A stretch of 64,000 nucleotides of DNA from JAJXWB01 sp037044955 (GTDB taxonomy: Bacteria; Pseudomonadota; Alphaproteobacteria; Rhizobiales; Beijerinckiaceae): assembly GCA_037044955.1 (NCBI GenBank), contig JBAOHX010000002.1, positions 1,426,001 to 1,490,000 on the forward strand, written 5' to 3'. The position numbers and the translations under genes are program-made. Shown here piece by piece: positions 48,334 to 56,468 of this stretch (its first letter is position 1; every line of letters begins with the position of its first letter). The notes under the pieces were generated by a model. The model did not search any database and was not told the origin of the DNA. It was given only the letters and a program-made list of their open reading frames with translations.

Positions 48334-48400
48334 CAAGGGGAATCGAACCCCTGTTTTCGCCGTGAAAGGGCGACGTCCTAGACCGCTAGACGATGGGCGC
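48325..48400 (-). tRNA. tRNA-Glu (UUC)
   Basis: 76 bases including encoded CCA. Acceptor stem GCGCCCA / TGGGCGC with discriminator G, anticodon loop CTTTCAC (anticodon TTC), T arm AGGGGTTCGATTCCCCT. The tandem repeat begins inside its 3' end. Confidence 0.95.
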
Positions 48401-48480
48401 GGGCTCGCGAGGCGAACGGCGCGCTTATACGGCGCGGCGGCGCGGCTTGCAACGTGCGTTCGGGGAAAATTCGCGCGCGT

Positions 48481-50274
48481 TCACTCGGCCCGCGCGGCGT
48501 CGAGAATGCGGGCCTGCACCCGCTCGCGCCCGCCGTAATGATCGAGCGACAGGGTGACGGCGAGATGCGCCGGGCCGCCCGCGAGCGCCGGCAGCGCCTC
48601 GGCGAGGCCGGACGCCCCGGCGCGAAAGGCCATGGCGTCGAGGCGCGCGCCGTCGGCCGCCTGGGCCGAAACGCGCAGATGATCCTCGCCGACCGGCATG
48701 ATGTTGACGATGCGGTGGCGCGGCAGGACGAAGATCGGCTCCGGCGCGCCCGCGCCGAAAGGGCCGGCGGCGGCGACGGCGTGGACGAGGTCGCGCGTCG
48801 CGCCGGCGGCGGTGACCGCCGAATCGACGAAGAGCGCGTCTTTTTCGCGCGCGGCGGCCACTTTGGTCGCCAGCTTCTGCTCGAGAAAGGCGCGGAATTC
48901 GCCAAGCCGCTCGCGCTGGATGGTTATGCCTGCCGCCATCGCGTGGCCGCCGCCCTTGACGAGAAGGCCGGCGTCGACGCCCGCGCGAACGGCCGCGCCC
49001 AGATCGACGCCGGCGATGGAGCGGCCGGAGCCCGTGCCGGTCTTGCCAGTCAGCGCGATGGCGAAGGCCGGGCGCTGGAAGCGCTCCTTCAGGCGCGAGG
49101 CGACGAGGCCGACGATGCCAGGGCTCCAGTCCTCGCCCGCGACAACGATCGCCGCGCCCTCTCCGCTCTGGCCGAGCGCGAGATCGGCCTCGGCCTGCGC
49201 CGCCTCGACGGTCGCCAGCTCGATGGCGCGGCGCTCGTGGTTGAGGCGGTCGAGTTCGGCGGCGATTTTCTGGGCCTCGGCCGGGTCTTCGGTCAGCAGC
49301 AGCTTGGCGCCGAGCGCGGCGTCGCCGATGCGCCCGCCCGCGTTGATGCGCGGGCCGAGCAGGAAGCCGAGATGCCAGGCCTGCGGCGGGCCGACGAGAC
49401 GCGCGACGTCCATCAGGGCCGCGAGCCCGCGCCGCCCGCGCGCGCGAAGCACGGCGAGGCCCTTGACGACGAAGGCGCGGTTGAGGCCGGTGAGCGGCGC
49501 GACGTCGGCCACCGTCGCCAGCGCGACGAGGTCGAGGCTCTGGAGCAGGTCCGGCGCAGGGCGCGTCGCGCTCCAGAAGCCCATGCTGCGCAGCGCGCGG
49601 TTGAGGCCGACCAGCGTCATGAAGACGACGCCCGCCGCGCAGAGCGCGCCGAGGCCTGACAGATCGTCCTGACGGTTGGGATTGACGATGAGCGCGTCGG
49701 GCAGGTTTTCGGGCGCCTGGTGATGGTCGAGCACGATTGTATCGAGCCCGAGCGCGCGGGCGCCGGCCAGAACCTCGTGCGAGGTCGTGCCGCAATCGAC
49801 CGTCACGAGCAGGTCGGCGCCGGCGGCGCGCAATTCCTTGATCGCCTCCGCATTCGGGCCGTAGCCCTCGAAGATGCGGTCGGGAATGCGCACGATGCGC
49901 GGGACGCCGCAGGCGTCGAGGAAGCTCGCGAGCAGCGCGGCCGAACAGGCGCCGTCGACGTCGTAGTCGCCGAAGATCGCGACCGTCTCCTTTTGCGTGA
50001 CGGCGCGCGCGAGCCGTTCGACGGCGGCGTCCATGTCCTGCAGGACGGAGGGATCGGGCATGAGCGCGCGCAGGGTCGGGTCGAGATAGGCGGATGCTTC
50101 GTCGATGCCGACGCCCCTGCCCGCAAGCACGCGCGCGAGAATGTCGGTCACGCCGTGGCGCTGGACGATGGCGAGCGCGCGCTGCTCGCCGGCGACATCG
50201 AGACGCGGGCGCCAGGGGCGGCCGAGCGCGGACGCCTCGACGTCGAGGAACAGGCGGAGGTTGGGGTCGGACAC
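48481..50274 (-). CDS. recJ: Single-stranded-DNA-specific exonuclease RecJ
   Basis: 597 residues, intact. DHH-family motifs: IFGDYDVDGACSAALLASF, VTVDCGTTSHEV, TIVLDHHQAPENLPDALIVNP, then the DHHA1 motif VKGGGHAMAAGITIQ and a C-terminal OB-fold. Degrades single-stranded DNA 5'-3' in RecF recombination, mismatch and base-excision repair. Ends 80 bases from tRNA-Glu on the same strand. Confidence 0.95.
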   Translation of the reverse strand: MSDPNLRLFLDVEASALGRPWRPRLDVAGEQRALAIVQRHGVTDILARVLAGRGVGIDEASAYLDPTLRALMPDPSVLQDMDAAVERLARAVTQKETVAIFGDYDVDGACSAALLASFLDACGVPRIVRIPDRIFEGYGPNAEAIKELRAAGADLLVTVDCGTTSHEVLAGARALGLDTIVLDHHQAPENLPDALIVNPNRQDDLSGLGALCAAGVVFMTLVGLNRALRSMGFWSATRPAPDLLQSLDLVALATVADVAPLTGLNRAFVVKGLAVLRARGRRGLAALMDVARLVGPPQAWHLGFLLGPRINAGGRIGDAALGAKLLLTEDPAEAQKIAAELDRLNHERRAIELATVEAAQAEADLALGQSGEGAAIVVAGEDWSPGIVGLVASRLKERFQRPAFAIALTGKTGTGSGRSIAGVDLGAAVRAGVDAGLLVKGGGHAMAAGITIQRERLGEFRAFLEQKLATKVAAAREKDALFVDSAVTAAGATRDLVHAVAAAGPFGAGAPEPIFVLPRHRIVNIMPVGEDHLRVSAQAADGARLDAMAFRAGASGLAEALPALAGGPAHLAVTLSLDHYGGRERVQARILDAARAE

Positions 50275-50383
50275 GCGGGGATTTTAGAGGTTGGACTGGA
50301 CCGGCGCAGCAATGGCGACGCGTAACTCACAGGTTCCGAAGCGCCGTGGCCGTTGTCGGCCAGACGCGAACTGACCGCCTCGT

Positions 50384-50492
50384 CGTCATGGCCGGGCTCG
50401 TCCCGGCCATCCACGCCGAAGGTTTGCGGCGCGATTTCTGACGCCTCCGTCTCGGAACGGCGTGGACGCCCGCGACAAGCGCGGGCATGACG
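50384..50492. repeat. Intergenic palindrome, CGTCATGGCCGGGCTCGTCCC type
   Basis: Begins CGTCATGGCCGGGCTCG and TCCACGCC, and ends GGCGTGGA ... GGGCATGACG; the outer ends are inverted complements. Lies between recJ and the gst gene. Confidence 0.7.
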
Positions 50493-50556
50493 CGGGGCGC
50501 AAACCCCGGTCCGACCTCCGCCCGCTTCGGCCCTCCACCGACGGCTGCGCGCCCCC

Positions 50557-51156
50557 TCACCCGCCCGCGTCGATCGCCAGCGCCCTTTGCAGCGCCGCGC
50601 GCGCATGACAGCGCTCCAGATAGGCCGCAAATACCGGGCGCGGCTCGACGATCCTGAAGCGCTCGATTCCGAACAGCAGGTCGGAGCCGATCATGACGTC
50701 GGCGGCCGAGAACTTCTCGCCGAGAATCCACGGGCCGGCCTTCAGCGCCGTCTCCAGCGCGTCGAACACGCGGTTGAAGTCGCCCCAGCCGGCGGCGGTC
50801 GTCGGCAGTTCGAAATTGGCGAATTTCTGCGCGAAGGCCGGCTCGATGCAGCCGGGCTCGAAGAACAGCCAGTGGAAATACCTTCCACGCATGGGATCGC
50901 CGAGTTGCGGCGCGAGGCCCGCCTCCGGGCAGCGCTCGGCGATATAGGCGCAGATGGCGGCGCTTTCGGCGAGCTGGGCGGCGCCGTCCTCGAAGGCCGG
51001 CACCTTGCCCATCGGATTGATGCGGCGGAAGGCGGGATCGTCCTGCCCGCCGTTGCGGATGTCGACGTGGACGCGCTCGTAGGGGACGCCGGCTTCCTCG
51101 AGCATCCAGAGCGTGCGCAAACTGCGCGTGCCGGGCGCCCAGTACAGTTTCATCAT
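50557..51156 (-). CDS. Glutathione S-transferase family protein
   Basis: 199 residues. Thioredoxin-like N domain: KLYWAPGTRSLRTLWMLEEAGVPYE, with the Ser/Arg of beta/theta-class GSTs, then NPMGKVPAFEDGAAQLAESAAICAYIAE. All-alpha C domain: GPWILGEKFSAADVMIGSDLL. Conjugates glutathione to electrophiles; substrate unknown. The ATG 51156 is supported by GGAG 8 bases upstream. Confidence 0.88.
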   Translation of the reverse strand: MMKLYWAPGTRSLRTLWMLEEAGVPYERVHVDIRNGGQDDPAFRRINPMGKVPAFEDGAAQLAESAAICAYIAERCPEAGLAPQLGDPMRGRYFHWLFFEPGCIEPAFAQKFANFELPTTAAGWGDFNRVFDALETALKAGPWILGEKFSAADVMIGSDLLFGIERFRIVEPRPVFAAYLERCHARAALQRALAIDAGG

Positions 51157-51253
51157 GCGACTCACTCCGCAACGGAATGAGAACGTAACAAGAACATTTG
51201 ACCCTGTCCAGCCGGCGTCCGATTTGTTTACGAGGCAAGCGCAGACTGCCGGA

Positions 51254-51550
51254 ATGACGAGGCAGCGGGTCGAACTGGCGATTTGCGCGACAATCGCGCT
51301 GGTTTTCGGGGCGCGGGGATTTTTCGCGATCTGGAGCCGGAGCTACTGGCTTGCCGCCCGCTACGCGCCGCCGCGACATTATGAGGGGACGGAAGCCGTG
51401 CTCCTCGGCGTCGGAGAGATCGGGCTCGCCCTCCTGATAGCCGCGGCCTGGTTGTGGTTCAGCCGCGGCCGCAAAGGCGCCGGCGCGGCGACAGCGGCGA
51501 TCGGCGCGCTGGCCTTCCTCGGCGGGTTCACGACGGCCCTGTTCGGTTAG
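51254..51550 (+). CDS. Small membrane protein of unknown function
   Basis: 98 residues with three hydrophobic segments (VELAICATIALVFGARGFFAIW, AVLLGVGEIGLALLIAAAWLWF, AIGALAFLGGFTTALFG). No family recognised. Divergent from gst and overlaps the stop of the convergent EamA gene by 4 bases. Confidence 0.55.
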   Translation: MTRQRVELAICATIALVFGARGFFAIWSRSYWLAARYAPPRHYEGTEAVLLGVGEIGLALLIAAAWLWFSRGRKGAGAATAAIGALAFLGGFTTALFG

Positions 51551-51996
51551 TCGCGCAGCGCCACCAGCAGCGCGCCGGCGGCGATGAGCGCGACGCCCGC
51601 CCAGTTCTTCCAGCTCAGCGCTTCGCCCAGAAACAGCGCGCCGAAGATGGCGACGAGCACGACGGAGAGCTTGTCGACCGGCGCGACGCGAGCGGCCTCG
51701 CCGAGCTGCAACGCGCGAAAATAGCAGAGCCAGGAGGCGCCCGTGCCGAGGCCTGACAAAATCAGAAACAGCCAGGCGCGACCGGGGATCGGCGCGGGCG
51801 ACGCGAAGGCGCCCGATAGCCACGCGACGAGCGCGGCGAGCGGCACGACGACGAGCGTGCGCAGCAGCGTCGCAAGGCTCGAATCGATTTCCGCCACGCC
51901 CGCCTTGGCGAAGACGGCGGTCAGCGCGGCGAAGGCGGCCGAGCCGAGCGCCCAGTAAAACCAGGGCTGTGACACGATGTGCGCGAGTGAGGGCAT
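51547..51996 (-). CDS. EamA-family small permease
   Basis: 149 residues, a single EamA domain with four to five hydrophobic segments: WALGSAAFAALTAVFAKAGV, ILSGLGTGASWLCYFRALQLG, and the diagnostic PVDKLSVVLVAIFGALFLGE. It is half the size of the common ten-helix DMT transporter and probably dimerises. Substrate unknown. Start ATG 51996 or 52005. Confidence 0.82.
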   Translation of the reverse strand: MPSLAHIVSQPWFYWALGSAAFAALTAVFAKAGVAEIDSSLATLLRTLVVVPLAALVAWLSGAFASPAPIPGRAWLFLILSGLGTGASWLCYFRALQLGEAARVAPVDKLSVVLVAIFGALFLGEALSWKNWAGVALIAAGALLVALRD

Positions 51997-52230
51997 GGGA
52001 TGCATCCGTCGGTTTCGACGGATTGTAACCGGCGCAGGCGCCGGCGACAGTCGCATGGATTGGCGCGTGATCTGGCGCACGGACGGGGCGCGCGCTTGTG
52101 TCAGACTTGCCACATGTCGCGCGAAATCCTCGCAAGACCGGTGGAATCGCCGGTCAAACCGGCCCGTCCAGGGGTTAGAGTGGCGGCGCGGCGCGCTGTC
52201 CGGCGATCGGCCGCCGCAGCGGGGGATGCG

Positions 52231-53589
52231 ATGCGGAACTGGAACCATCTTGGCGCGCGCGGGCCAGGTGTCGCCATCGGGTTGGCGGCCGCGCTGGCCG
52301 CGACGGCGGTCACGGGCGCCGCACAGGCGCAGAGCGTCGCGCTCGACCAGGCGACGCGTCTGCCTCGCGTGATCGCCAACCCCAGCGATCACGACGCCAA
52401 TTTCGCCTATGCCCGCGCGTCGGTCGAAGCGCGCGACTACGAGGCCGCGATCGTCGCGCTCGAGCGCACGCTGTTCTTCAACCCCAACCTGACGCGGGCG
52501 AAATACGAACTCGGCGCGCTCTACTACCGGCTCAAGTCCTACGACATGGCGCTGCGCTATTTCGAGGATGCGCTGAAGACGCCGGGCCTCGAGCCGGACC
52601 TGCGCGCGCGCATCGAGATCATGCTGCCGGCGGCGCAGAAGGAGATGCAGCCCTCGCGCCTGTCTGGCGTGCTGCAACTTGGCGTCGGCTACAGCTCCAA
52701 CGCGCCGCTCGCGCCGTCGTTCGGCTTCATCCGCTCGAACGGCGTCGACGCGCCCAATCCCGGCCCCTATTACCAGCGCGGCGGCGCCAACCTGACCGCG
52801 CTCGGCGAAGTCAGGCACATCTACGATTTCGAGAACCAGCGCGGCGATGTCTGGGAGACGCGGTTCGCCGGCATCGGCACGTCGCAACTCGCTTTCGGCG
52901 AGTTGAGCTCCGTCCTGTTCGAGGTTTCCACCGGCCCGCGGCTGGCGATTGCGCCGGAGGCCCTGCCCGGCGCGACCGTCCGTCCCTATGTCGTCGGCTC
53001 CTACGCCACGATGGCGCTCGGCCGCCTCGGCTCGAGCCTCGGCGGCGGCGTGACGGCGCGCTTTCCGATCGGCAACGTGTTCCAGATCGAGCCCGGCGTC
53101 GAATGGCGCCATCTCGACATTGCCGCGACCAGTCGCTTTCTGGAGGTCGCCTCCACCGCGAACACCGGCAGCCAGTGGACCGGCAGCCTCGCGGCGCGCT
53201 GGAGCGCGACCGATCGCCTGACCTTCGACGCCAAGGTCCTGGGGGGCCGCAACGCGTCGCTGACCAGCGCGCTGAGTTCGCGCCGCTTCGGCCTCGAAGG
53301 CGCGGCGCGCTACGAGTTCGACCCGCCCTCGGAAACGATCGGCTGGCGCTGGTCGGCCACGCCCTTCGTGCGTTACCTCGAGACGCGCTTCGATGCGCCC
53401 GACGTCTTCGTCGATCCCTTCGTCACGCGCGTCGATCGCCAGTGGCGCGTCGGCTCGCAGTTCGACATGCCGATCACAAGAATGTTCGGCGTCGCCGCGA
53501 TGGTTCAGTACATGCGCAACAATTCGAACCTGCCCAATTATCGCGCCAGCGCCTGGTCCGGCCTGATCGGCCCGACGCTGCGCTTCTAG
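52231..53589 (+). CDS. TPR-containing outer-membrane beta-barrel protein
   Basis: 452 residues. Signal peptide (GVAIGLAAALAATAVTGAAQA), then TPR-like helices (YARASVEARDYEAAIVALERTLFFNPN, AKYELGALYYRLKSYDMALRYFEDALKTP), then from about residue 150 a barrel with alternating residues, starting GVLQLGVGYSSNAPLAP and ending AWSGLIGPTLRF with the terminal Phe. Such proteins have the architecture of surface-exposed or secretion-pore OMPs (DUF560/Slam-like). It pairs with the FecR-domain gene 115 bases downstream. The function of the pair is unknown. Confidence 0.75.
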   Translation: MRNWNHLGARGPGVAIGLAAALAATAVTGAAQAQSVALDQATRLPRVIANPSDHDANFAYARASVEARDYEAAIVALERTLFFNPNLTRAKYELGALYYRLKSYDMALRYFEDALKTPGLEPDLRARIEIMLPAAQKEMQPSRLSGVLQLGVGYSSNAPLAPSFGFIRSNGVDAPNPGPYYQRGGANLTALGEVRHIYDFENQRGDVWETRFAGIGTSQLAFGELSSVLFEVSTGPRLAIAPEALPGATVRPYVVGSYATMALGRLGSSLGGGVTARFPIGNVFQIEPGVEWRHLDIAATSRFLEVASTANTGSQWTGSLAARWSATDRLTFDAKVLGGRNASLTSALSSRRFGLEGAARYEFDPPSETIGWRWSATPFVRYLETRFDAPDVFVDPFVTRVDRQWRVGSQFDMPITRMFGVAAMVQYMRNNSNLPNYRASAWSGLIGPTLRF

Positions 53590-53690
53590 AGCGCGTCATG
53601 CCGCCACGGAATCGCATGACGCGCTCTATCTTGTTGTTTTCGTCGCATATCCTTGTCGCAAAAGTCTGCAACTTTTGCGGGATATGCTTT
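53588..53690. repeat. Rhizobiales-type mosaic palindrome
   Basis: First stem AGAGCGCGTCATG / CATGACGCGCTCT (13 bp, perfect), then a T-rich spacer, then a larger nested stem (CATATCC ... GGATATG enclosing GCAAAAGT / ACTTTTGC). This composite is widespread in intergenic regions of Hyphomicrobiales. Here it lies between the barrel and FecR genes and overlaps the barrel stop codon by two bases. Confidence 0.8.
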
Positions 53691-53704
53691 CAAGGGGGAC
53701 GGCC

Positions 53705-54532
53705 ATGAATTTCCGCCCGCTTCTACTCGCAGCGCTGCTGGCTTCGGCCGGCGGCGCGGCGCATGCGCAGAATGTCGGCAGCGTCGGCGCCGCCAATCAG
53801 GACGCGACCGGGCAACCGCCCGGCAGCGCGGCGCGCAATCTTTCCGTCGGCGGGAGCGTCGTGCAGCGCGAGCGCATCCGCACGAATGCGAATGGCTCGG
53901 CGCAGATCGCCTTCAAGGATTCCTCGGCGCTCAACATCGGCCGCAATTCGGACGTGACGATCGACAAGTTCGTGTTCGATCCCTCCTCCGGCGCCGGCGA
54001 GATGACGACGTCGATGACGCGCGGCGCGCTGCGCTTCGTCGGCGGCAAGGTCAGCCACGGCAATGGATCGACGATCAAGACGCCGGCCGCGACCATCGGC
54101 GTGCGCGGCGGCGTCGCGTCCGCGGCGTACGACGAGAACGGGCGCCTGCATGTGATCCATCACTACGGCGTCGTCAGCGTCACGAACGGCGGCGGCGCGG
54201 TGCAACTCCTGCGCTCGGGCTTCGAGACCGTCGTCACCGACTTCAACACGCCGCCCTCGCCGCCCGTCCGCGTCGATCCCAACCTGCTGGCGCAGATCAC
54301 GGCGCGCGTGACCAGCAATTCCGCGCAGCGCGGCGGCGTGAAAAAGCAACCGACGAATTCGGACGCCACGCGCTTCGATATCGGCATCGACCGGCTCGGC
54401 GGCGAAACGCCGAACTTCGACCTGCCCGCGGCGCGCGACAATCTCGTGCGCGGCAAGACATTGACCAGGCCGCCGATCTCGCGCGGCGAGCCCACCAGGC
54501 CTGTTTATCCGGGCTGCGGCTCCACTTGCTAG
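53705..54532 (+). CDS. FecR-domain secreted protein
   Basis: 275 residues. Signal peptide (LLLAALLASAGGAAHA), then a FecR-type beta domain: GGSVVQRERIRTNANGSAQI, FKDSSALNIGRNSDVTIDKFVFD, GALRFVGGKVSHGNGSTIKTPAATIGVRGG. FecR-like domains are found in secreted and surface proteins as well as in iron-signalling anti-sigma factors; no sigma gene is here. It has a strong ribosome-binding site (AAGGGGGAC) and follows the barrel gene, so the two likely work together in the envelope. Confidence 0.75.
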   Translation: MNFRPLLLAALLASAGGAAHAQNVGSVGAANQDATGQPPGSAARNLSVGGSVVQRERIRTNANGSAQIAFKDSSALNIGRNSDVTIDKFVFDPSSGAGEMTTSMTRGALRFVGGKVSHGNGSTIKTPAATIGVRGGVASAAYDENGRLHVIHHYGVVSVTNGGGAVQLLRSGFETVVTDFNTPPSPPVRVDPNLLAQITARVTSNSAQRGGVKKQPTNSDATRFDIGIDRLGGETPNFDLPAARDNLVRGKTLTRPPISRGEPTRPVYPGCGSTC

Positions 54533-54602
54533 GAAGCAATACGCGCGACCGGGGAGCCGATCGCGCGTCGATGATCGCCGCCGAATTCGACCGGCGGGAG
54601 GT

Positions 54603-55829
54603 TCAGCCGGCCGCCTGCAAGCCCGTGGCCATCGGCACGACATTGTGCAGCCGGTCGGCGTTCTCGAAGAACTTGCGCAGGTTGCGCGCGGCCTGACGGA
54701 TGCGCTGCTCGTTTTCGACCAGCGCGAGGCGCACGTAATCGTCGCCGTGCTCGCCGAAGCCGATGCCGGGAGAGACCGCGACATCGGCCTTCTCGATCAG
54801 CAATTTCGCGAATTCCAGCGAGCCGAGCGCCTTGAACTGTTCGGGGATCGGCACCCAGGCGAACATGGAGGCGGCAGGCGCGGGAATTTGCCAGCCGGCC
54901 TGCGCCAGGCTCTCGACCATCACGTCGCGGCGCTTCTTGTAGGTCGAGCGCATCTCGGCGATGCAATCGTCCGGGCCGTTGAGCGCGGCGGCCGCAGCGA
55001 CCTGGATCGGCGTGAAGGCGCCGTAGTCGAGATAGGATTTCACGCGGCCGAGGGCGGCGAGCAGCCGCTCGTTGCCGACCGCGAAGCCCATGCGCCAGCC
55101 GGCCATGGAATAGGTCTTCGACATCGACGTGAATTCCACGGTCACGTCCATCGCGCCCGGCACCTGCAGCACGGAAGGCGGCGGGTTGCCGTCGAAATAG
55201 ACCTCGGCGTAGGCGAGATCCGACAGGATGAAGATGTCGTGCTTCTTCGCGAAGGCGACGAGGTCCGTATAGAAGTCGAGCGAGGCGACCATCGCCGTCG
55301 GGTTGGACGGATAGCAGACGACGACCGCGATCGGCTTGGGGATCGAATGCATGATCGCGCGCTCGAGCGCCGGGAAGTAGTCGGGCGTCGGTTCGGCCGG
55401 CACGGAGCGGATGACGCCGCCGGCCATCAGGAAGCCGAAGGCGTGGATCGGATAGGACGGGTTCGGCACGAGCACGACATCGCCCGGCGCCGTGATCGCC
55501 TGCGCCATGTTGGCGAAGCCTTCCTTCGAGCCGAGCGTGGCGACGACCTGCGTGTCGGGATTGAGCTTCACGCCGAAGCGGCGCGCGTAATAGGCGGCCT
55601 GGGCGCGGCGCAGGCCGGCGATGCCCTTGGAGGCGGAATAGCGGTCGGTGCGCGGCTTGCCGGCGGTCTCCACCAGCTTGTCGACGACATGTTTCGGCGC
55701 GGGCAGATCGGGATTGCCCATGCCCAGATCGATGATGTCGGCCCCGGCGTTGCGAGCCTGAGCCTTGAGCCGGTTGACCTGCTCGAAGACGTAGGGCGGC
55801 AAGCGCTTGACGCGATAGAAGTCCGACAT
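54603..55829 (-). CDS. Class I/II aminotransferase (AlaC-like)
   Basis: 408 residues. PLP-binding lysine in SMSKTYSMAGWRMGF, preceded by ILSDLAYAEVYFDG with the PLP-pyridine Asp. N-terminal arm GMGNPDLPAPKHVVDKL, and SKGIAGLRRA. Closest to the AlaC/LL-diaminopimelate aminotransferase-like branch; alanine formation from pyruvate is a likely reaction. Start ATG 55829. Confidence 0.85.
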   Translation of the reverse strand: MSDFYRVKRLPPYVFEQVNRLKAQARNAGADIIDLGMGNPDLPAPKHVVDKLVETAGKPRTDRYSASKGIAGLRRAQAAYYARRFGVKLNPDTQVVATLGSKEGFANMAQAITAPGDVVLVPNPSYPIHAFGFLMAGGVIRSVPAEPTPDYFPALERAIMHSIPKPIAVVVCYPSNPTAMVASLDFYTDLVAFAKKHDIFILSDLAYAEVYFDGNPPPSVLQVPGAMDVTVEFTSMSKTYSMAGWRMGFAVGNERLLAALGRVKSYLDYGAFTPIQVAAAAALNGPDDCIAEMRSTYKKRRDVMVESLAQAGWQIPAPAASMFAWVPIPEQFKALGSLEFAKLLIEKADVAVSPGIGFGEHGDDYVRLALVENEQRIRQAARNLRKFFENADRLHNVVPMATGLQAAG

Positions 55830-55950
55830 TGGATGGCTCTCTTTTCCTTGCGCCGGTCGACGGCGCGAACTGCTTTTAGTGCGAATTGGCGGCGTTTTGA
55901 ACGGAAAAACGCAGCTTTCGGGGATGCTCCCGGGAGAATCCTGGACCCGG

Positions 55951-56344
55951 CTATTCCGCCGCTGCGCGCTTCGCCGGAGGACGCGCGGCGGGTCTAGCGG
56001 CGCCGAAAGCTCGGGCGGCGCGGGCGCGCGCGGCGGCGGCGGCCGAATCGAACCGCTTGATTTCAGCCTCGATTTCCGCCTGCGACTTGCGCTTGGGACG
56101 GTCGGCGTTATCGCCGGTCAGCGGCGTGAAACCGAGCCTGTCCTCGGTCGGCCGGCTCTTGCGCACGAAATCGGGCATTTCCTTTTCGCGCGCCGCCGGC
56201 TTCCACTTCATCATCACCGAAACCGGGTCTTCGCCGATCTTCGCATCCTGCGCGAAGGCGGAGCCGCAGACGAGCGCGAACGCAATCGCGGCCGCGCCTG
56301 CGGTCCGCAATTTTTTCGCTGTCGATCGTCGTCTCGTCGTTCAT
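55951..56344 (-). CDS. Small secreted protein, frame broken once near its start
   Basis: Signal-peptide-like stretch TAGAAAIAFALVCGSAFAQD followed by a charged body ending in an alanine/arginine-rich tail. From ATG 56344, with GGAAGGGC upstream, the frame MNDETTIDSEK meets the body only if one base of the six T's at 56311-56316 is dropped, giving 130 residues. Otherwise a TTG start at 56310 gives a plain 119-residue secreted protein. I favour the former because of the ribosome-binding site. Function unknown. Confidence 0.55.
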
Positions 56345-56385
56345 GCCCTTCCGTCTTCGGAATGTCGTTCTACATCGTTTTGATC

Positions 56386-56395
56386 ATTGGCCAAT
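56386..56395. promoter_or_regulatory. Palindrome ATTGGCCAAT in the phaC upstream region
   Basis: A perfect 10-base palindrome in the 124-base gap between two divergent genes. It may bind a regulator of phaC; there is no independent evidence. Confidence 0.3.
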
Positions 56396-56468
56396 ACGGT
56401 GAATAAACCGCTATTGTGTCCGAAACGGGCCGGCGCCGCCGGCAGAGGATTGATTCCGGGAGGTTTAG

